NCBI RefSeq assembly: GCF_958450345.1 | Contig: NW_027052584.1 | Span: 62,001 to 126,000 of the forward strand | Reading direction: 5' to 3' | Length of the DNA stretch: 64,000 nucleotides | Origin: Calliphora vicina | Taxonomy: Eukaryota > Arthropoda > Insecta > Diptera > Calliphoridae | Shown: positions 51,565 to 61,223 of the stretch, one piece after another | Numbering within the stretch: position 1 is the first letter of the stretch | How the letters are laid out: every line of letters begins with the position of its first letter | Made by a program: the position numbers and the translations under genes | The notes under the pieces: model-generated | What the model saw: the letters and a program-made list of their open reading frames with translations, nothing else | Database searches by the model: none | What the model was told of the DNA's origin: nothing

Positions 51565-52090
51565 AAATAAACTACAATGATGACAAAGCAAAGGAAACAC
51601 TATATAATATTTTCAAAGAATACCAAGAAATTTTAGATTTGGAAGGAGAACCACTATCGACGAAAAATGTCTATCAACAGAAAATAGAAACGACGGACAA
51701 TACACCAGTTTTCATCAAAAATTATAGACTGCCACATGCACATTCAAACGTTATTAAAGAACAAGTAGAACAAATGATATAATAGAGAATTCGAAAAGTC
51801 CATACAATGCCCCTTTACTACTAGTACCAAAGAAAAATGTTGCAGATAAAAAAATGGCGAGTAGTTGTAGATTTTAGAAAACTCAACGACAAAATTGTAA
51901 ACGACAAGTTCCCACTAACACGATCAGAGGATATACTTGATAAACTAGGACGCGCAAAATGGTTTTTTACGTTAGATATGACCAGTTCATTTCATCAGAT
52001 AGAACTCCACAAACAATCCAGACCACTTAATGCGTTCTCTAAATCAAATGGACACTACCAGTTATTCAATACCCGAACTTCGAAAAGCCA
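51565..52090 (+). pseudogene. pol: Reverse transcriptase, catalytic core deleted (R2)
   Basis: N-terminal part: LEGEPLSTKNVYQQKIETTD and FIKNYRLPHAHSNVIKEQ (51640-51780), then TAATAG stops and a frame change. The fingers/palm start follows in the frame of 51837-52100: WRVVVDFRKLNDKIVNDKFP and WFFTLDMTSSFHQIEL. The LDMTSSFHQI motif carries the first catalytic aspartate. After RPLNAFSKSNGHYQ the sequence jumps to the RNase H start. The YxDD motif and the rest of palm and thumb, normally well over 100 residues, are missing. The enzyme cannot have been active. Confidence 0.9.
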
Positions 52091-52362
52091 TTTATTTTAA
52101 CAACATACGCATCAAACTACGCATTAGGAGCAGTGCTATCCCAAGGAGGAATTGGAACAGATTTACCAATATCATATGTAAGTAAATCATTACAGAAACA
52201 CGATTTAAACAAGCCAGTAATAGAAAAGGAATTATTAGCCAGTCATTGGGGTATCAACTTCTTTAGACCATACTTATATGGAAGAAAATTCATAGTGGTT
52301 ACTGACCATAGACCACTAGCATCTATATTCTCACATAAAAATCCATCATCAAAAATGACCAG

Positions 52363-53117
52363 TAGTGCGATTCACTAACTTTTAACGAACCGACAATCGT
52401 AATGTTTATCGACATAAATAATCGCTTGCAGTAACGATAGTGTGATTCAGTAATTTATTTTTAACGATTGTTTAAGATATGACATCTCTGTCTACAAAAT
52501 ATCAAAATAAGCGAAAAGTAGAAAACCATTATTTGACACACAATAAAATAATTAACCAGTGGTGTAGTGAGTACAACGTTGACTAGCAATCGGAAGGTTA
52601 TTGGTTCGACACTTGGATGCGACTTACTTTTTTTATTTATTTTTTTTAGTAAATACATATTTTTATGAATAATTCTACTAACAAAACAACGTATTTCCTT
52701 CCAAAATGTAAAGGATTACTTTTGGGACATCGCGAGCAAAAATAAGTACTTCTTCCAGGTGAATAATTAGTAGTATAATCTTCAAATTCCCCTATTTTTC
52801 AGCTTATTTTTTATATTTTATTGTAAATATTAATAAGTTAAGTAAACAAAATTGTGTTTCCATTATTTTTACGATAGTTCCAGCTACAAAAGATGAAGAT
52901 GACGAAGAAAAAATTGCAAATACACTTTATCGATTAAATAAACACAACTTAAATTATTGTCGCTAACATAACGAAAAAAAAACTGCTTTAAGTAACAGCT
53001 GACTTCAACCGACAGCGAATGTCATTAAAAATGTTACTGAATAGCAAATTCGATAAATTTTCGTTATATTTATTTTAACGATACGATTATCGTTATAAAA
53101 GTTAGTGAATCGCACTA
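52363..53117. mobile_element. 755-bp inverted-repeat element in RNase H
   Basis: Ends are TAGTGCGATTCACTAAC and GTTAGTGAATCGCACTA, exact reverse complements, extending more loosely inward (ACTTTTAACGA against TCGTTATAAAAGT). CAG is on both sides (52360-52362 and 53118-53120); R3 and R4 have uninterrupted GACCAGAATTCG. So this is a clean insertion, with a 3-bp duplication if the ends are placed as given. It has no transposase frame; the longest is 65 codons. It contains a tRNA-like segment. The superfamily is unclear: 3-bp duplications fit PIF/Harbinger or CACTA types, but the end sequence is not the usual one for either. Confidence 0.85.
52556..52625 (+). other. tRNA-like segment with A- and B-box matches
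   Basis: TGGTGTAGTGAGT (about 52560) resembles an A box and GGTTCGACACT (52603) a B box, about 43 bases apart; between them GACTAGCAATC resembles an anticodon arm. It lacks paired acceptor ends, so it is not a working tRNA. It looks like the head of a tRNA-derived SINE or a captured polymerase III promoter. Confidence 0.55.
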
Positions 53118-53250
53118 CAGAATTCGACTAGACTTATGCGATTATGATTTTGAAATAATATATAAAAAATGTAAAATGAATACCAACGCAGATGCTTTAT
53201 CAAGAATCCAGATTGACTCAGATATTTTAAAACAAACCATTACATGTTGA

Positions 53251-53779
53251 TGAAAAAGCCAAAAGAGCACTTGTTATAACAAGGGGGATGTCAAATAAAA
53301 TACAAGAGACACCAAATAACGAAGATAAAAATGAAAATAAAAATAAAGAAAATGAATAATACAAATTTACGAATATGGGAATATATATACATAAATGATG
53401 TTAAGAATATGATGAAATTAAAATTTAATATAGACAGAAATGCTAAAAATACAAAAATAAATATTGAAAATAATAATGTATACATGAGGTGTAGCGATAC
53501 ATCAATGAATCAAGATTATAATTTGAGGAAGCACACAACGACGGAAGATAATTGTAATACTAATAACGGAGTTAATGAAAATTCATCGACACTAGAGTCG
53601 CATTTGAAGAAATTAGCAGCCAGAATGTATTCAGAAAAGATAGATAAATTGGCTATCACAAACAATGACGAAGTATTCCGATATTTTGACAAAGAAGATT
53701 TTAAGAAAGCATATAATAATATATAAATATATAACAAAGAACCAAACTAAAAATTATAATATACAACGCCCCCCAACAA
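53251..53779 (+). pseudogene. pol: RNase H-integrase linker (R2)
   Basis: After RNase H the reading continues in a shifted frame with VDEKAKRALVITRGMSN, then shifts again into the 131-codon frame 53331-53726 (MKIKIKKMNNTNLRIW to FKKAYNNI). This is the variable, asparagine- and lysine-rich linker before integrase, not a separate gene; the ATG is chance. R3 and R4 have the same frame nearly unchanged (one Ala/Ser difference). The tail, 53727-53779, holds stops and CGCCCCCCAACAAATTG. Confidence 0.82.
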
Positions 53780-54690
53780 ATTGAGGATATTTTACAAACT
53801 GATAGATGAGTACCATAATTCAACACATGGATGACATTTAGGAGTTAGAAAAACAATCAACAAATTAAAACAAATATATATGGAAAAAAATGAGTGAAAT
53901 GGTAAAGAAATTTATATCAAACTGTGATAAATGCTCAAGAAATAAACAAACAAAACACACAAAAGAACCATTAACAACAACTGTAACCCTATGCGAAGCC
54001 TTTGAAGTAGTATCCATCGACACCGTTGGACCATTAAGGATATCGAATGACAAGACATATATTCTTACAATGCAGTGCGACCTTACAAAATTCGTATACT
54101 AAAGATGCCAATACTACAGCAAAAACACTAGTAGAAGAGCTCATACTCAAATACGGCCACTTCATAATATTAAAGTCCGACAAAGGTACGGAGTTTAACA
54201 ATGAATTGATGAATAACATATGTACATTATTGAATATATAACAAACATTTTCGTCACCATATCACCATCAAACCATAGGTGCACTTGAACGTAATCACAG
54301 AACTTTAAATGAATTCCTGTTGTCATTTGTAAATTACAATGAATGGGACAACTAGATTTCATATTTCACTTTTGCATTAATACGACACCACATGTATATA
54401 CTGGTTACTCACCATATGAACTAGTTTACGGCAAATTACCAAGTTTACCTACTGACAAAATAAACAATGACAAAACAAAATTTTACGAGTACGACAATTA
54501 TGTCAATGAACTGCGTGTCAAATTGTAATATGCGCTAAATAAGGCAAGAGAATTAACGGTCAAGGTTAAAGAAATACGTACATTAAATTATGCTAACAAA
54601 TACCATAAAAAACTTAACTTAGAAATAGGAGATCAAGTTTTGTTAAAAGTAGAAAACAGAAAGAAACACATGTCACCCTATTATTGAAAG
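53780..54690 (+). pseudogene. pol: Integrase, broken (R2)
   Basis: Integrase would join element DNA to the chromosome. The zinc-binding part has HNSTHG and CDKC, split by a frameshift at a run of A bases before ATGAG. The core shows the first aspartate in VVSIDTVGPL, the second in LKSDKGTEF and the glutamate in HHQTIGALERNHR. R2-specific lesions are a 17-bp deletion near 54097 and a TAG near 54352. Lesions shared with R3 and R4 are the A-run frameshift and a TAA after CTLLNI (54239). The C-terminal part has YSPYELVYGKLPSLP and LEIGDQVLLKVENR, then disintegrates. Confidence 0.9.
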
Positions 54691-54985
54691 ACAAGGAGTG
54701 AATTCAATAATAAATCAGAATGGGATATATAAAGAAATTCATAACAATTTATTAAATGAATATAAACCAAATATTAATTAAGTACAAGAATATAAACATA
54801 TATAGCATATTATAAAATTAGAATTAAGAATATTTTGTGTAAAAATAAAATTATATATACATATACCATTACAATATTATTAAATTTAAAAAAAATATAT
54901 ATATATATATACCTAAGATTATCAATAACGTTTTAACTCTATTATAAAAAAAAATCAATTTTTCCCCAAAATTTTATCTTAAGGG
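54691..54985 (+). other. R2 3' untranslated tail
   Basis: A+T-rich stretch with no open frame, including an AT dinucleotide run near 54894-54911. It ends TTATCTTAAGGG directly before the LTR; the short purine end AAGGG may be what is left of the polypurine primer site. No envelope-type sequence is seen. Confidence 0.65.
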
Positions 54986-55379
54986 TGTAGTGTACAACAC
55001 AATTCGCTATACACCTACATAATAATAATAATAATATAAACAATGTAAAGTACATTTGAGTGCAATGTGTCATGTTACACACAAAACACTCGCATGCACT
55101 AAATATCACTCAAATGTAATAGCCAATAGGAAAATAGAATTATGATTAGACTAAGATATATTATTAATTAGAATAAGATAGGGGATACTAAAATATAGTA
55201 TATAAACCCCGAAATTATATAAATAAAATCAGACTTTGTTAAACCACATACAAAGACTCATATTTTATTGTATAGGGACTTTACGCTCTTCGAAGAAATT
55301 CGGAAATTGGCATATTGAAGACCATAGGTACCTGGATGCCGGTCTAAGATAAAAATCTAATAACAAAGCGTACCTTACA
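54986..55379 (+). repeat. R2 3' LTR (394 bp)
   Basis: TGTAGTGTACAACAC to GTACCTTACA, matching the 5' LTR. It is followed by ATATATACACACTC, the continuation of the broken type C sequence. TATA box near 55199 and TCAGAC near 55229 are kept. Confidence 0.92.
55199..55234 (+). promoter_or_regulatory. 3' LTR core promoter
   Basis: TATATAAA at 55199 and TCAGAC at 55229, 30 bases apart. If active it would read out into the type C and R3 region downstream. Confidence 0.55.
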
Positions 55380-55669
55380 ATATATACACACTCTATGTCG
55401 TTTTCCAAGTTTTTTGCGTAGCATTGTGTATTAAATATATTAAACAAAATTACACAAACCCAAAATAACATTTTCTCGGTCATATTTTTAATGTCGTTTT
55501 TTTTTTTTTTTTTGATTGTACAGCCTTTTGCGAATATGACAAAAAACATACTTTAATTTTAACTATAGTTGCAAGATATATGTACATATACTATAAATGT
55601 AGTCACTTCAAGTGTAAATATCAGCAACTACATATTAAATTTCAGATTCTACATAATTGTCCATTTATG

Positions 55670-55906
55670 GCAGTGGTGTCCCACATACCATCAAAGCTTT
55701 GGTTGTGTTTGTAAAACAGCGGAAAATAAAAACAACACCACAACTGATTTGATTTTGTTTTCTGAGATGAGAACAAAGCAACAAATACATGATCATTATA
55801 AGAAAACGTACAAGTAAGCTTATAGTGTATGTGTATCAAAGTAACGTCAGCATAATTTTCTTGCCATATTACGCGTGCTAGGGAATTGTGATATTGGGCG
55901 ACATTG
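55670..55906. mobile_element. hAT-like MITE, 237 bp
   Basis: Begins CAGTGGTGTCCCACAT; the right end is ATATTGGGCGACATTG, whose complement is CAATGTCGCCCAATAT, an imperfect inverted match. The flanks are ATTTATGG (55662-55669) and ATTTAGGG (55907-55914). The type C copies at 35348 and 46683 have one ATTTAGGG and no insert. An 8-bp duplication and CA(G/A)TG ends are typical of hAT. It is also in chimeric unit 2. Confidence 0.82.
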
Positions 55907-56832
55907 ATTTAGGGTAATGTAAGTTAAGAGTAAACTCGTTATAGATTCTTCGAACATTATTTATATTATCCGATTAAATGTAAGTCCCCGGATAATAATA
56001 TATTTATATTGAACTTAGAAAACGGATGTTTTGATTATGATTCAAAGTCGGACTAAATTTAAATCTGACTTAACATAATTTTAAAATGCTGTGAACATGC
56101 TGAATATAATATTCGTAATATTTGTTACACTACTTCTTGAAAATACGATAATATCGCCAACTAAATGTTAGTATACACATTTCGTTGAATAAGCAACGGT
56201 GTACATATACTGGAAGTAGCAAATTCATTGATGTTATCATAGTTAGCCAATGATATTATATTATTAAGCATACGTTTACTCATGTCATACTGAAATTAAC
56301 ACTATTTTTTAATAATCAATGCGTAATATTTTTGAGACCATATGTGACGTTTATACAAAATTACCATAATTATGATTTAATCATTTTCCTTCTTGGTACT
56401 ATTATCTTTTTAATATGCTGAACGTAATATTTAACGCTTATTTGACATATATATGGGGGATTTCACGTCAAGATTTCACTTTTAAAATCGATGTCTTCAG
56501 ATCGGGATGGAATTTGCACCAATGATAACCATATTGTAGATCGGTAAAGAACTATCCTAGGTAGATGGGGTCAAAATTTGACATTTAGGCCAAACATGTG
56601 GTTTTTATCATCCATGTAACTTATTACATATTGACTTAGCAAAATGTGTCAAAACGCAGGTCAGGTGAATAACATTATAATTTATTCCTACTTTGAATCA
56701 TAACCAAAGCATGCGTTTTTTCTAAGTTCAATATAAATATATTATATTGGAGTAGACGTATTATCCGGGGATCTACATTCAATTAATAACGCTGTTACTC
56801 TTAATTTGTATTATTACCCTAAATGTACAGTT
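55907..56832. repeat. Inverted-repeat element, chimeric unit 1
   Basis: Left arm about 55907-56052, right arm about 56688-56832. TCCCCGGATAAT is mirrored by ATTATCCGGGGA. The same as at 35348 but with the hAT-like element at its left edge. Confidence 0.78.
56455..56656. repeat. Element E, medium copy
   Basis: Longer than the copies at 35893 and 47252: it keeps the CAGATCGGGATGGAATTTGC and GTAGATCGG parts also seen at 17000. Confidence 0.72.
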
Positions 56833-57149
56833 GTGTAGACTCTAAAATGTAATAGTTAGTTGTTGATATGTTTACATACTTTTTTATTTAATGAAGAATC
56901 CATGTTGCCGTTTATGATTAGATTTAACAAGTTAAAAATGTAAACACCATCAAATATAATTTACAACAATAAGTAAGCTAGACACATGATGTCGAAAGTT
57001 TTGAACGGCAAAAGCCTACTATTGTTCTACCAGAAACGGTATTTATGTCCGTCTTTAGTAGATTTATGTATAGAATTATATATACATTCAATTAATCGAA
57101 TTTCTGGTTTAATAGGTTATTCGAGTAAATAATTAATCGATGTTTAGAT

Positions 57150-57199
57150 TTATTCGGTTAATAATCGGTGAATTTAAAATTATTCGATTAACCGAATAA
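57150..57199. repeat. Short inverted repeat
   Basis: TTATTCGGTTAAT (57150) and ATTAACCGAATAA (57187) form a 13-bp perfect stem. The same pair is at 61689 and 61726. Confidence 0.8.
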
Positions 57200-57393
57200 T
57201 TTATAAGTCTATTTTAATTTTTAATTGAATTTTGAACAAAAACATAAAAAGCAGCAAATAAGGTGTTCAAGACAATTTTTGTAAACATACTTTAACGGCG
57301 TCATAACTCAAAATCCGTGTTTCATGAACTGAGTAATACAAAATATGCCATGTTCTATAATGTTTGGAAACTGAACCACTTGAAAATTAACAT

Positions 57394-57704
57394 TGGAAAC
57401 TGAACCACTTGAAAATTATGTCATATTGCCATATAAACAAAAACACAAAATACCGATAAGAAATTCAAAACACTTAAAGAAAAATTAAAAATAAACTGCA
57501 ATGATGACAAAGCAAAGGAAACACTATATAATATTTTCAAAGAATACCAAGAAATTTTAGATTTGGAAGGAGAACCACTATCGACGAAAAATGTCTATCA
57601 ACAGAAAATAGAAACGACGGACAATACACCAGTTTTCATCAAAAATTATAGACTGCCGCATGCACATTCAAACGTTATTAAAGAACAAGTAGAACAAATG
57701 ATAT
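57394..57704 (+). pseudogene. pol: Linker and RT N-terminus (R3)
   Basis: Same as 51464-51780 in R2, with GEPLSTKNVYQQKIETTD and NYRLPHAHSNVIKEQ. After EQM it jumps directly into RNase H (QYHMQVNHYR is the RNase H DNA read in the wrong frame), so all of the catalytic palm is gone. Confidence 0.87.
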
Positions 57705-58032
57705 ACCAATATCATATGCAAGTAAATCATTACAGAAACACGATTTAAACAAACCAGTAATAGAAAAGGAATTATTATCCATTCATTGGGGTATCAACTT
57801 CTTTAGACCATACTTATATGGAAGAAAATTCATAGTGGTTACTGACCATAGACCACTAGTATCTCTATTCTCACATAAAAATCCATCATCAAAAATGACC
57901 AGAATTCGACTAGACTTATGCGATTATGATTTTGAAATAATATATAAAAAATGTAAAATGAATACCAACGCAGATGCTTTATCAAGAATCCAGATTGACT
58001 CAGATATTTTAAAACAAACCATTACATGTTGA
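57705..58032 (+). pseudogene. pol: RNase H, partial and uninterrupted (R3)
   Basis: Starts at ISYASKSLQKHDL, later than R2, so the first catalytic aspartate region is absent. It keeps INFFRPYLYGRK, VTDHRPLVSLFSHKNPSSKM and RIRLDLCDYDFEIIYK, without the 755-bp insert, showing that the insert reached R2 alone. Ends with NADALSRI and the same frameshift and TGA as R2. Confidence 0.88.
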
Positions 58033-58508
58033 TGAAAAAGCCAAAAGAGCACTTGTTATAACAAGGGGGATGTCAAATAAAATACAAGAGACACCAAATA
58101 ACGAAGATAAAAATGAAAATAAAAATAAAGAAAATGAATAATACAAATTTACGAATATGGGAATATATATACATAAATGATGTTAAGAATATGATGAAAT
58201 TAAAATTTAATATAGACAGAAATGCTAAAAATACAAAAATAAATATTGAAAATAATAATGTATACATGAGGTGTAGCGATACATCAATGAATCAAGATTA
58301 TAATTTGAGGAAGCACACAACGACGGAAGATAATTGTAATACTAATAACGGAGTTAATGAAAATTCATCGACACTAGAGTCGCATTTGAAGAAATTAGCA
58401 TCCAGAATGTATTCAGAAAAGATAGATAAATTGGCTATCACAAACAATGACGAAGTATTCCGATATTTTGACAAAGAAGATTTTAAGAAAGCATATAATA
58501 ATATATAA
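58033..58508 (+). pseudogene. pol: RNase H-integrase linker (R3)
   Basis: 131-codon frame 58113-58508, nearly the same as R2 53331-53726. It is the linker, with the same flanking frameshifts. Confidence 0.82.
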
Positions 58509-58559
58509 ATATATAACAAAGAACCTAACTAAAAATTATAATATACAACGCCCCCCAAC

Positions 58560-59926
58560 AAATTGAGGATATTTTACAAACTGATAGATGAGTACCATAA
58601 TTCAACACATGGAGGACATTTAGGAGTTAAAAAACAATCAACAAATTAAAACAAATATATATGGAAAAAAATGAGTCAAATGGTAAAGAAATTTATATCA
58701 AACTGTGATAAATGCTCAAGAAATAAACAAGCAAAACACACAAAAGAACCATTAACAACAACTGTAACCCTATGCGAAGCCTTTGAAGTAGTATCCATCG
58801 ACACCGTTGGACCATTAAGGATATCGAATGACAAGACATATATTCTTACAATGCAGTGCGACCTTACAAAATTCGTAGTAGCCTACCCAATGTATACTAA
58901 AGATGCCAATACTACAGCAAAAACACTAGTAGAAGAGCTCATACTCAAATACGGCCACTTCATAATATTAAAGTCCGACAAAGGTACGGAGTTTAACAAT
59001 GAATTGATGAATAACATATGTACATTATTGAATATATAACAAACATTTTCGTCACCATATCACCATCAAACCATAGGTGCACTTGAACGTAATCACAGAA
59101 CTTTAAATGAATTCCTGAATGGGACAAATGGATTTCATATTTCACTTTTGCATATAATACGACACCACATCGCACTTGATCAACAAGAGGGTATTAAATC
59201 AAAATTTTTAAAATTTCACTTTTTTCAAGAAATCAACTAACAACATCAATATCTATCTACTGTAAAAATTTCAACGTATTCCGATTACTCCTTCATCTCG
59301 AAAACAACATTTGAGACCATTTTCGTGATAATGTAGTGACTACTTTTATACAACAAAAAGGTATTATTTTAAGTTAATACAAAAGTTGAAGTAGAAATGC
59401 ATCGTATATTTTCATAAAAAAGATATTATTTTGAGTTGAGCCTTTATTCTTGTTAAAAATAATCAAATTGTTTTATTTATATTTGTTTGTATTTTGAGTT
59501 GATACTGTTTTGTTGATAAAATTGGTTTTACTTTATGATTTTAATTCGAAATGTGACTCTTTTTATAATAAAATTCTTCACATTTTTTCAGAAAAATTGT
59601 ACTAACTCAAAAAACAGATTTTTTTTTGCAATAATTTGAAAAATTTAAAAGAAAAACAATGTAACTATATTTTTAAATAGAATTTACATACTATGATGTA
59701 TTCAGATTTTCAAATTCTGTTAAAATGTAACCGCAAACAGTTTTTATCCTCTACTGAAAATTTTAAAATTTTGAGTTAATACCCTCTTGTTGATCAAGTG
59801 CGACATGTAGATACTGGTTACTCACCATATGAACTAGTTTACTGCAAATTACCAAGTTTACCTACTGACAAAATAAACAATGACAAACAAAATTTTACGA
59901 TTACGACAATTATGTCAATGAACTGC
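58560..59926 (+). pseudogene. pol: Integrase, interrupted (R3)
   Basis: Zinc-binding start near 58575 (HNSTHGGHLG), then the shared A-run frameshift, then 58671-59039 with CDKC, VVSIDTVGPL and LKSDKGTEF, ending at the shared TAA after CTLLNI. The ERNHR glutamate region follows. R3-specific damage is a 22-bp loss near 59116, where GAATTCCTG joins AATGGGAC, and a 632-bp inverted-repeat element at 59171. The remainder, YSPYELVYCKLPSLP, stops at the fusion with the LTR end (59927). Confidence 0.9.
59171..59802. mobile_element. 632-bp inverted-repeat element in integrase
   Basis: Left end CGCACTTGATCAACAAGAGG and right end CCTCTTGTTGATCAAGTGCG are exact reverse complements over at least 24 bp; the match goes on as GGTATTAA.TCAAAATTTT. 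ACAT is on both sides (59167-59170 and 59803-59806); R2 and R4 have a single CCACATGTA. The inside is A+T-rich, with no frame worth calling. A TGAGTTGATAC/TTGAGTTAATAC-like word recurs inside. The superfamily is not recognised; a 4-bp duplication excludes Tc1/mariner (TA) and hAT (8 bp). Confidence 0.88.
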
Positions 59927-59958
59927 GATAAAAATCTAATAACAAAGCGTACCTTACA
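59927..59958 (+). repeat. 32-bp LTR-end remnant
   Basis: GATAAAAATCTAATAACAAA through CCTTACA equals the last 32 bp of the R2 LTR. Integrase sequence (AACTGC) is fused directly to it. Confidence 0.9.
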
Positions 59959-60243
59959 ATATATACACACTCTATGTCGTTTTCCAAGTTTTTTGCGTAG
60001 CATTGTGTATATATTAAACAAAATTACACAAACCCAAAATAACATTTTCTCGGTCATATTTTTAATGTCGTTTTTTTTTTTTTTTTGATTGTACAGCTTT
60101 TTGCGAATATGACAAAAAACATACTTTAATTTTAACTATAGTTGCAAGATATATGTACATATATTATAAATGTAGTCACTTCAAGTGTAAATATCAGCAA
60201 CTACATATTAAATTTCAGATTCTACATAATTGTCCATTTATGG

Positions 60244-60479
60244 CAGTGGTGTCCCACATACCATCAAAGCTTTGGTTGTGTTTGTAAAACAGCGGAAAAT
60301 AAAAACAACACCACAACTGATTTGATTTTGTTTTCTGAGATGAGAACAAAGCAACAAATACATGATCATTATAAGAAAACGTACAAGTAAGCTTATAGTG
60401 TATGTGTATCAAAGTAACGTCAGCATAATTTTCTTGCCCTATTACGCGTGCTAGGGAATTGTGATATTGGGCGACATTG
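60244..60479. mobile_element. hAT-like MITE, second copy
   Basis: Same as 55670-55906, with the same ATTTATGG (60236-60243) and ATTTAGGG (60480-60487) flanks. It came with the tandem duplication, not by a second insertion. Confidence 0.82.
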
Positions 60480-61022
60480 ATTTAGGGTAATGTAAGTTAA
60501 GAGTAAACTCGTTATATATTCTTCGAACATTATTTATATTATCCGATTAAATGTAAGTCCCCGGATAATAATATATTTATATTGAACTTAGAAAACGGAT
60601 GTTTTGATTATGATTCAAAGTCGGACTAAATTTAAATCTGACTTAACATAATTTTAAAATGCTGTGAACATGCTGAATATAATATTTGTAATATTTGTTA
60701 CACTACTTCTTGAAAATACGATAATATCGCCAATGTTAGTATACACATTTCGTTGAATAAGCAACGGTGTACATATACTGGAAGTAGCAAATTCATTGAT
60801 GTTATCATAGTTAGCCAATGATATTATATTATTAAGCATACGTTTACTCATGTCATACTGAAATTAACACTATTTTTTAATAATCAATGCGTAAGATTTT
60901 TGAGACCATATGTGACGTTTATACAAAATTACCATAATTATGATTTAATCATTTTCCTTCTTGGTACTATTATCTTTTTAATATGCTGAACGTAATATTT
61001 AACGCTTATTTGACATATATAT

Positions 61023-61223
61023 GGGGGATTTCACGTCAAGATTTCACTTTTAAAATCGATGTCTTCAGATCGGGATGGAATTTGCACCAATGATAGCCAT
61101 ATTGTAGATCGGTAAAGAACTATCGTAGGTAGATGGGGTCAAAATTTGACATTTAGGCCAAACATGTGGTTTTTATCATCCATGTAACTTATTACCTATT
61201 GACTTAGCAAAATGTGTCAAAAC
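61023..61223. repeat. Element E, medium copy
   Basis: Same form as at 56455-56656. Confidence 0.72.

Larger units (their letters stand above)
52065..53250 (+). pseudogene. pol: RNase H, split by an insertion (R2)
   Basis: RNase H would degrade RNA in RNA-DNA hybrids during reverse transcription. 52065-52362 carries TTYASNYALGAVLSQ, ISYVSKSLQKHDLNKPVIEK, ELLASHWGINFFRPYLYG and VTDHRPLASIFSHKNPSSKM. The first catalytic aspartate, in the DAS motif usual for this family, reads YAS here, so the site is damaged; the glutamate of KELL and the aspartate of TDHRPL remain. A 755-bp inverted-repeat element then interrupts the domain. It resumes at 53121 with IRLDLCDYDFEIIYKKCK and NADALSRI, ending in a frameshift and TGA near 53248. 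Confidence 0.9.
49104..55379 (+). mobile_element. R2: mdg1/412-like LTR retrotransposon with both LTRs
   Basis: Order: 5' LTR, primer site, gag, protease, reverse transcriptase, RNase H, linker, integrase, 3' LTR, which is the Ty3/Gypsy order. ATAT flanks both sides (49100-49103 and 55380-55383). Unoccupied versions of the site, CAACAATATATACCC, are at 11655 and 27183, and reversed at 41728. RNase H motifs (FFRPYLYG, TDHRPL, ADALSRI) fit the mdg1/412 group. No envelope gene is visible after integrase. Many stops, frameshifts and deletions make it inactive. A 755-bp inverted-repeat element is inserted in RNase H. Confidence 0.93.
55380..57364. repeat. Chimeric unit 1, type C part
   Basis: Continues the type C unit from the retrotransposon target site: AGTTTTTTGCGTAGCATTGT, a T run near 55499-55515, TAGTCACTTCAAGTG, then the inverted-repeat element with element E. 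56930-57364 (CACATGATGTCGAAAG to CTATAATGTT) occurs only here and in unit 2. No gene: the 82- and 65-codon frames lie in the hAT-like MITE. Confidence 0.85.
57365..59958 (+). mobile_element. R3: pol half of the retrotransposon fused to type C
   Basis: Starts inside the protease-RT linker with a 29-bp tandem repeat (TGGAAACTGAACCACTTG at 57365 and 57394), runs through RT start, RNase H, linker and integrase. At 59927 it jumps to the last 32 bp of the LTR (GATAAAAATCTAATAACAAA to TTACA). Then comes ATATATACACACTC as after R2. It lacks both LTRs otherwise, plus gag and protease. Confidence 0.9.

Noticed and set aside
52556..52625. A functional tRNA gene
   Set aside because: Boxes are imperfect and no acceptor stem forms; it is only tRNA-like.
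53291..53485. Phe/Ile-rich minus-strand frames opposite the integrase linker
   Set aside because: Antisense of an A-rich coding strand; no start context or neighbour supports a gene.
54691..54985. A possible envelope gene after integrase, as in errantiviruses
   Set aside because: Under 300 bp, no open frame and no recognisable signal or membrane segment; mdg1/412 elements lack envelope.
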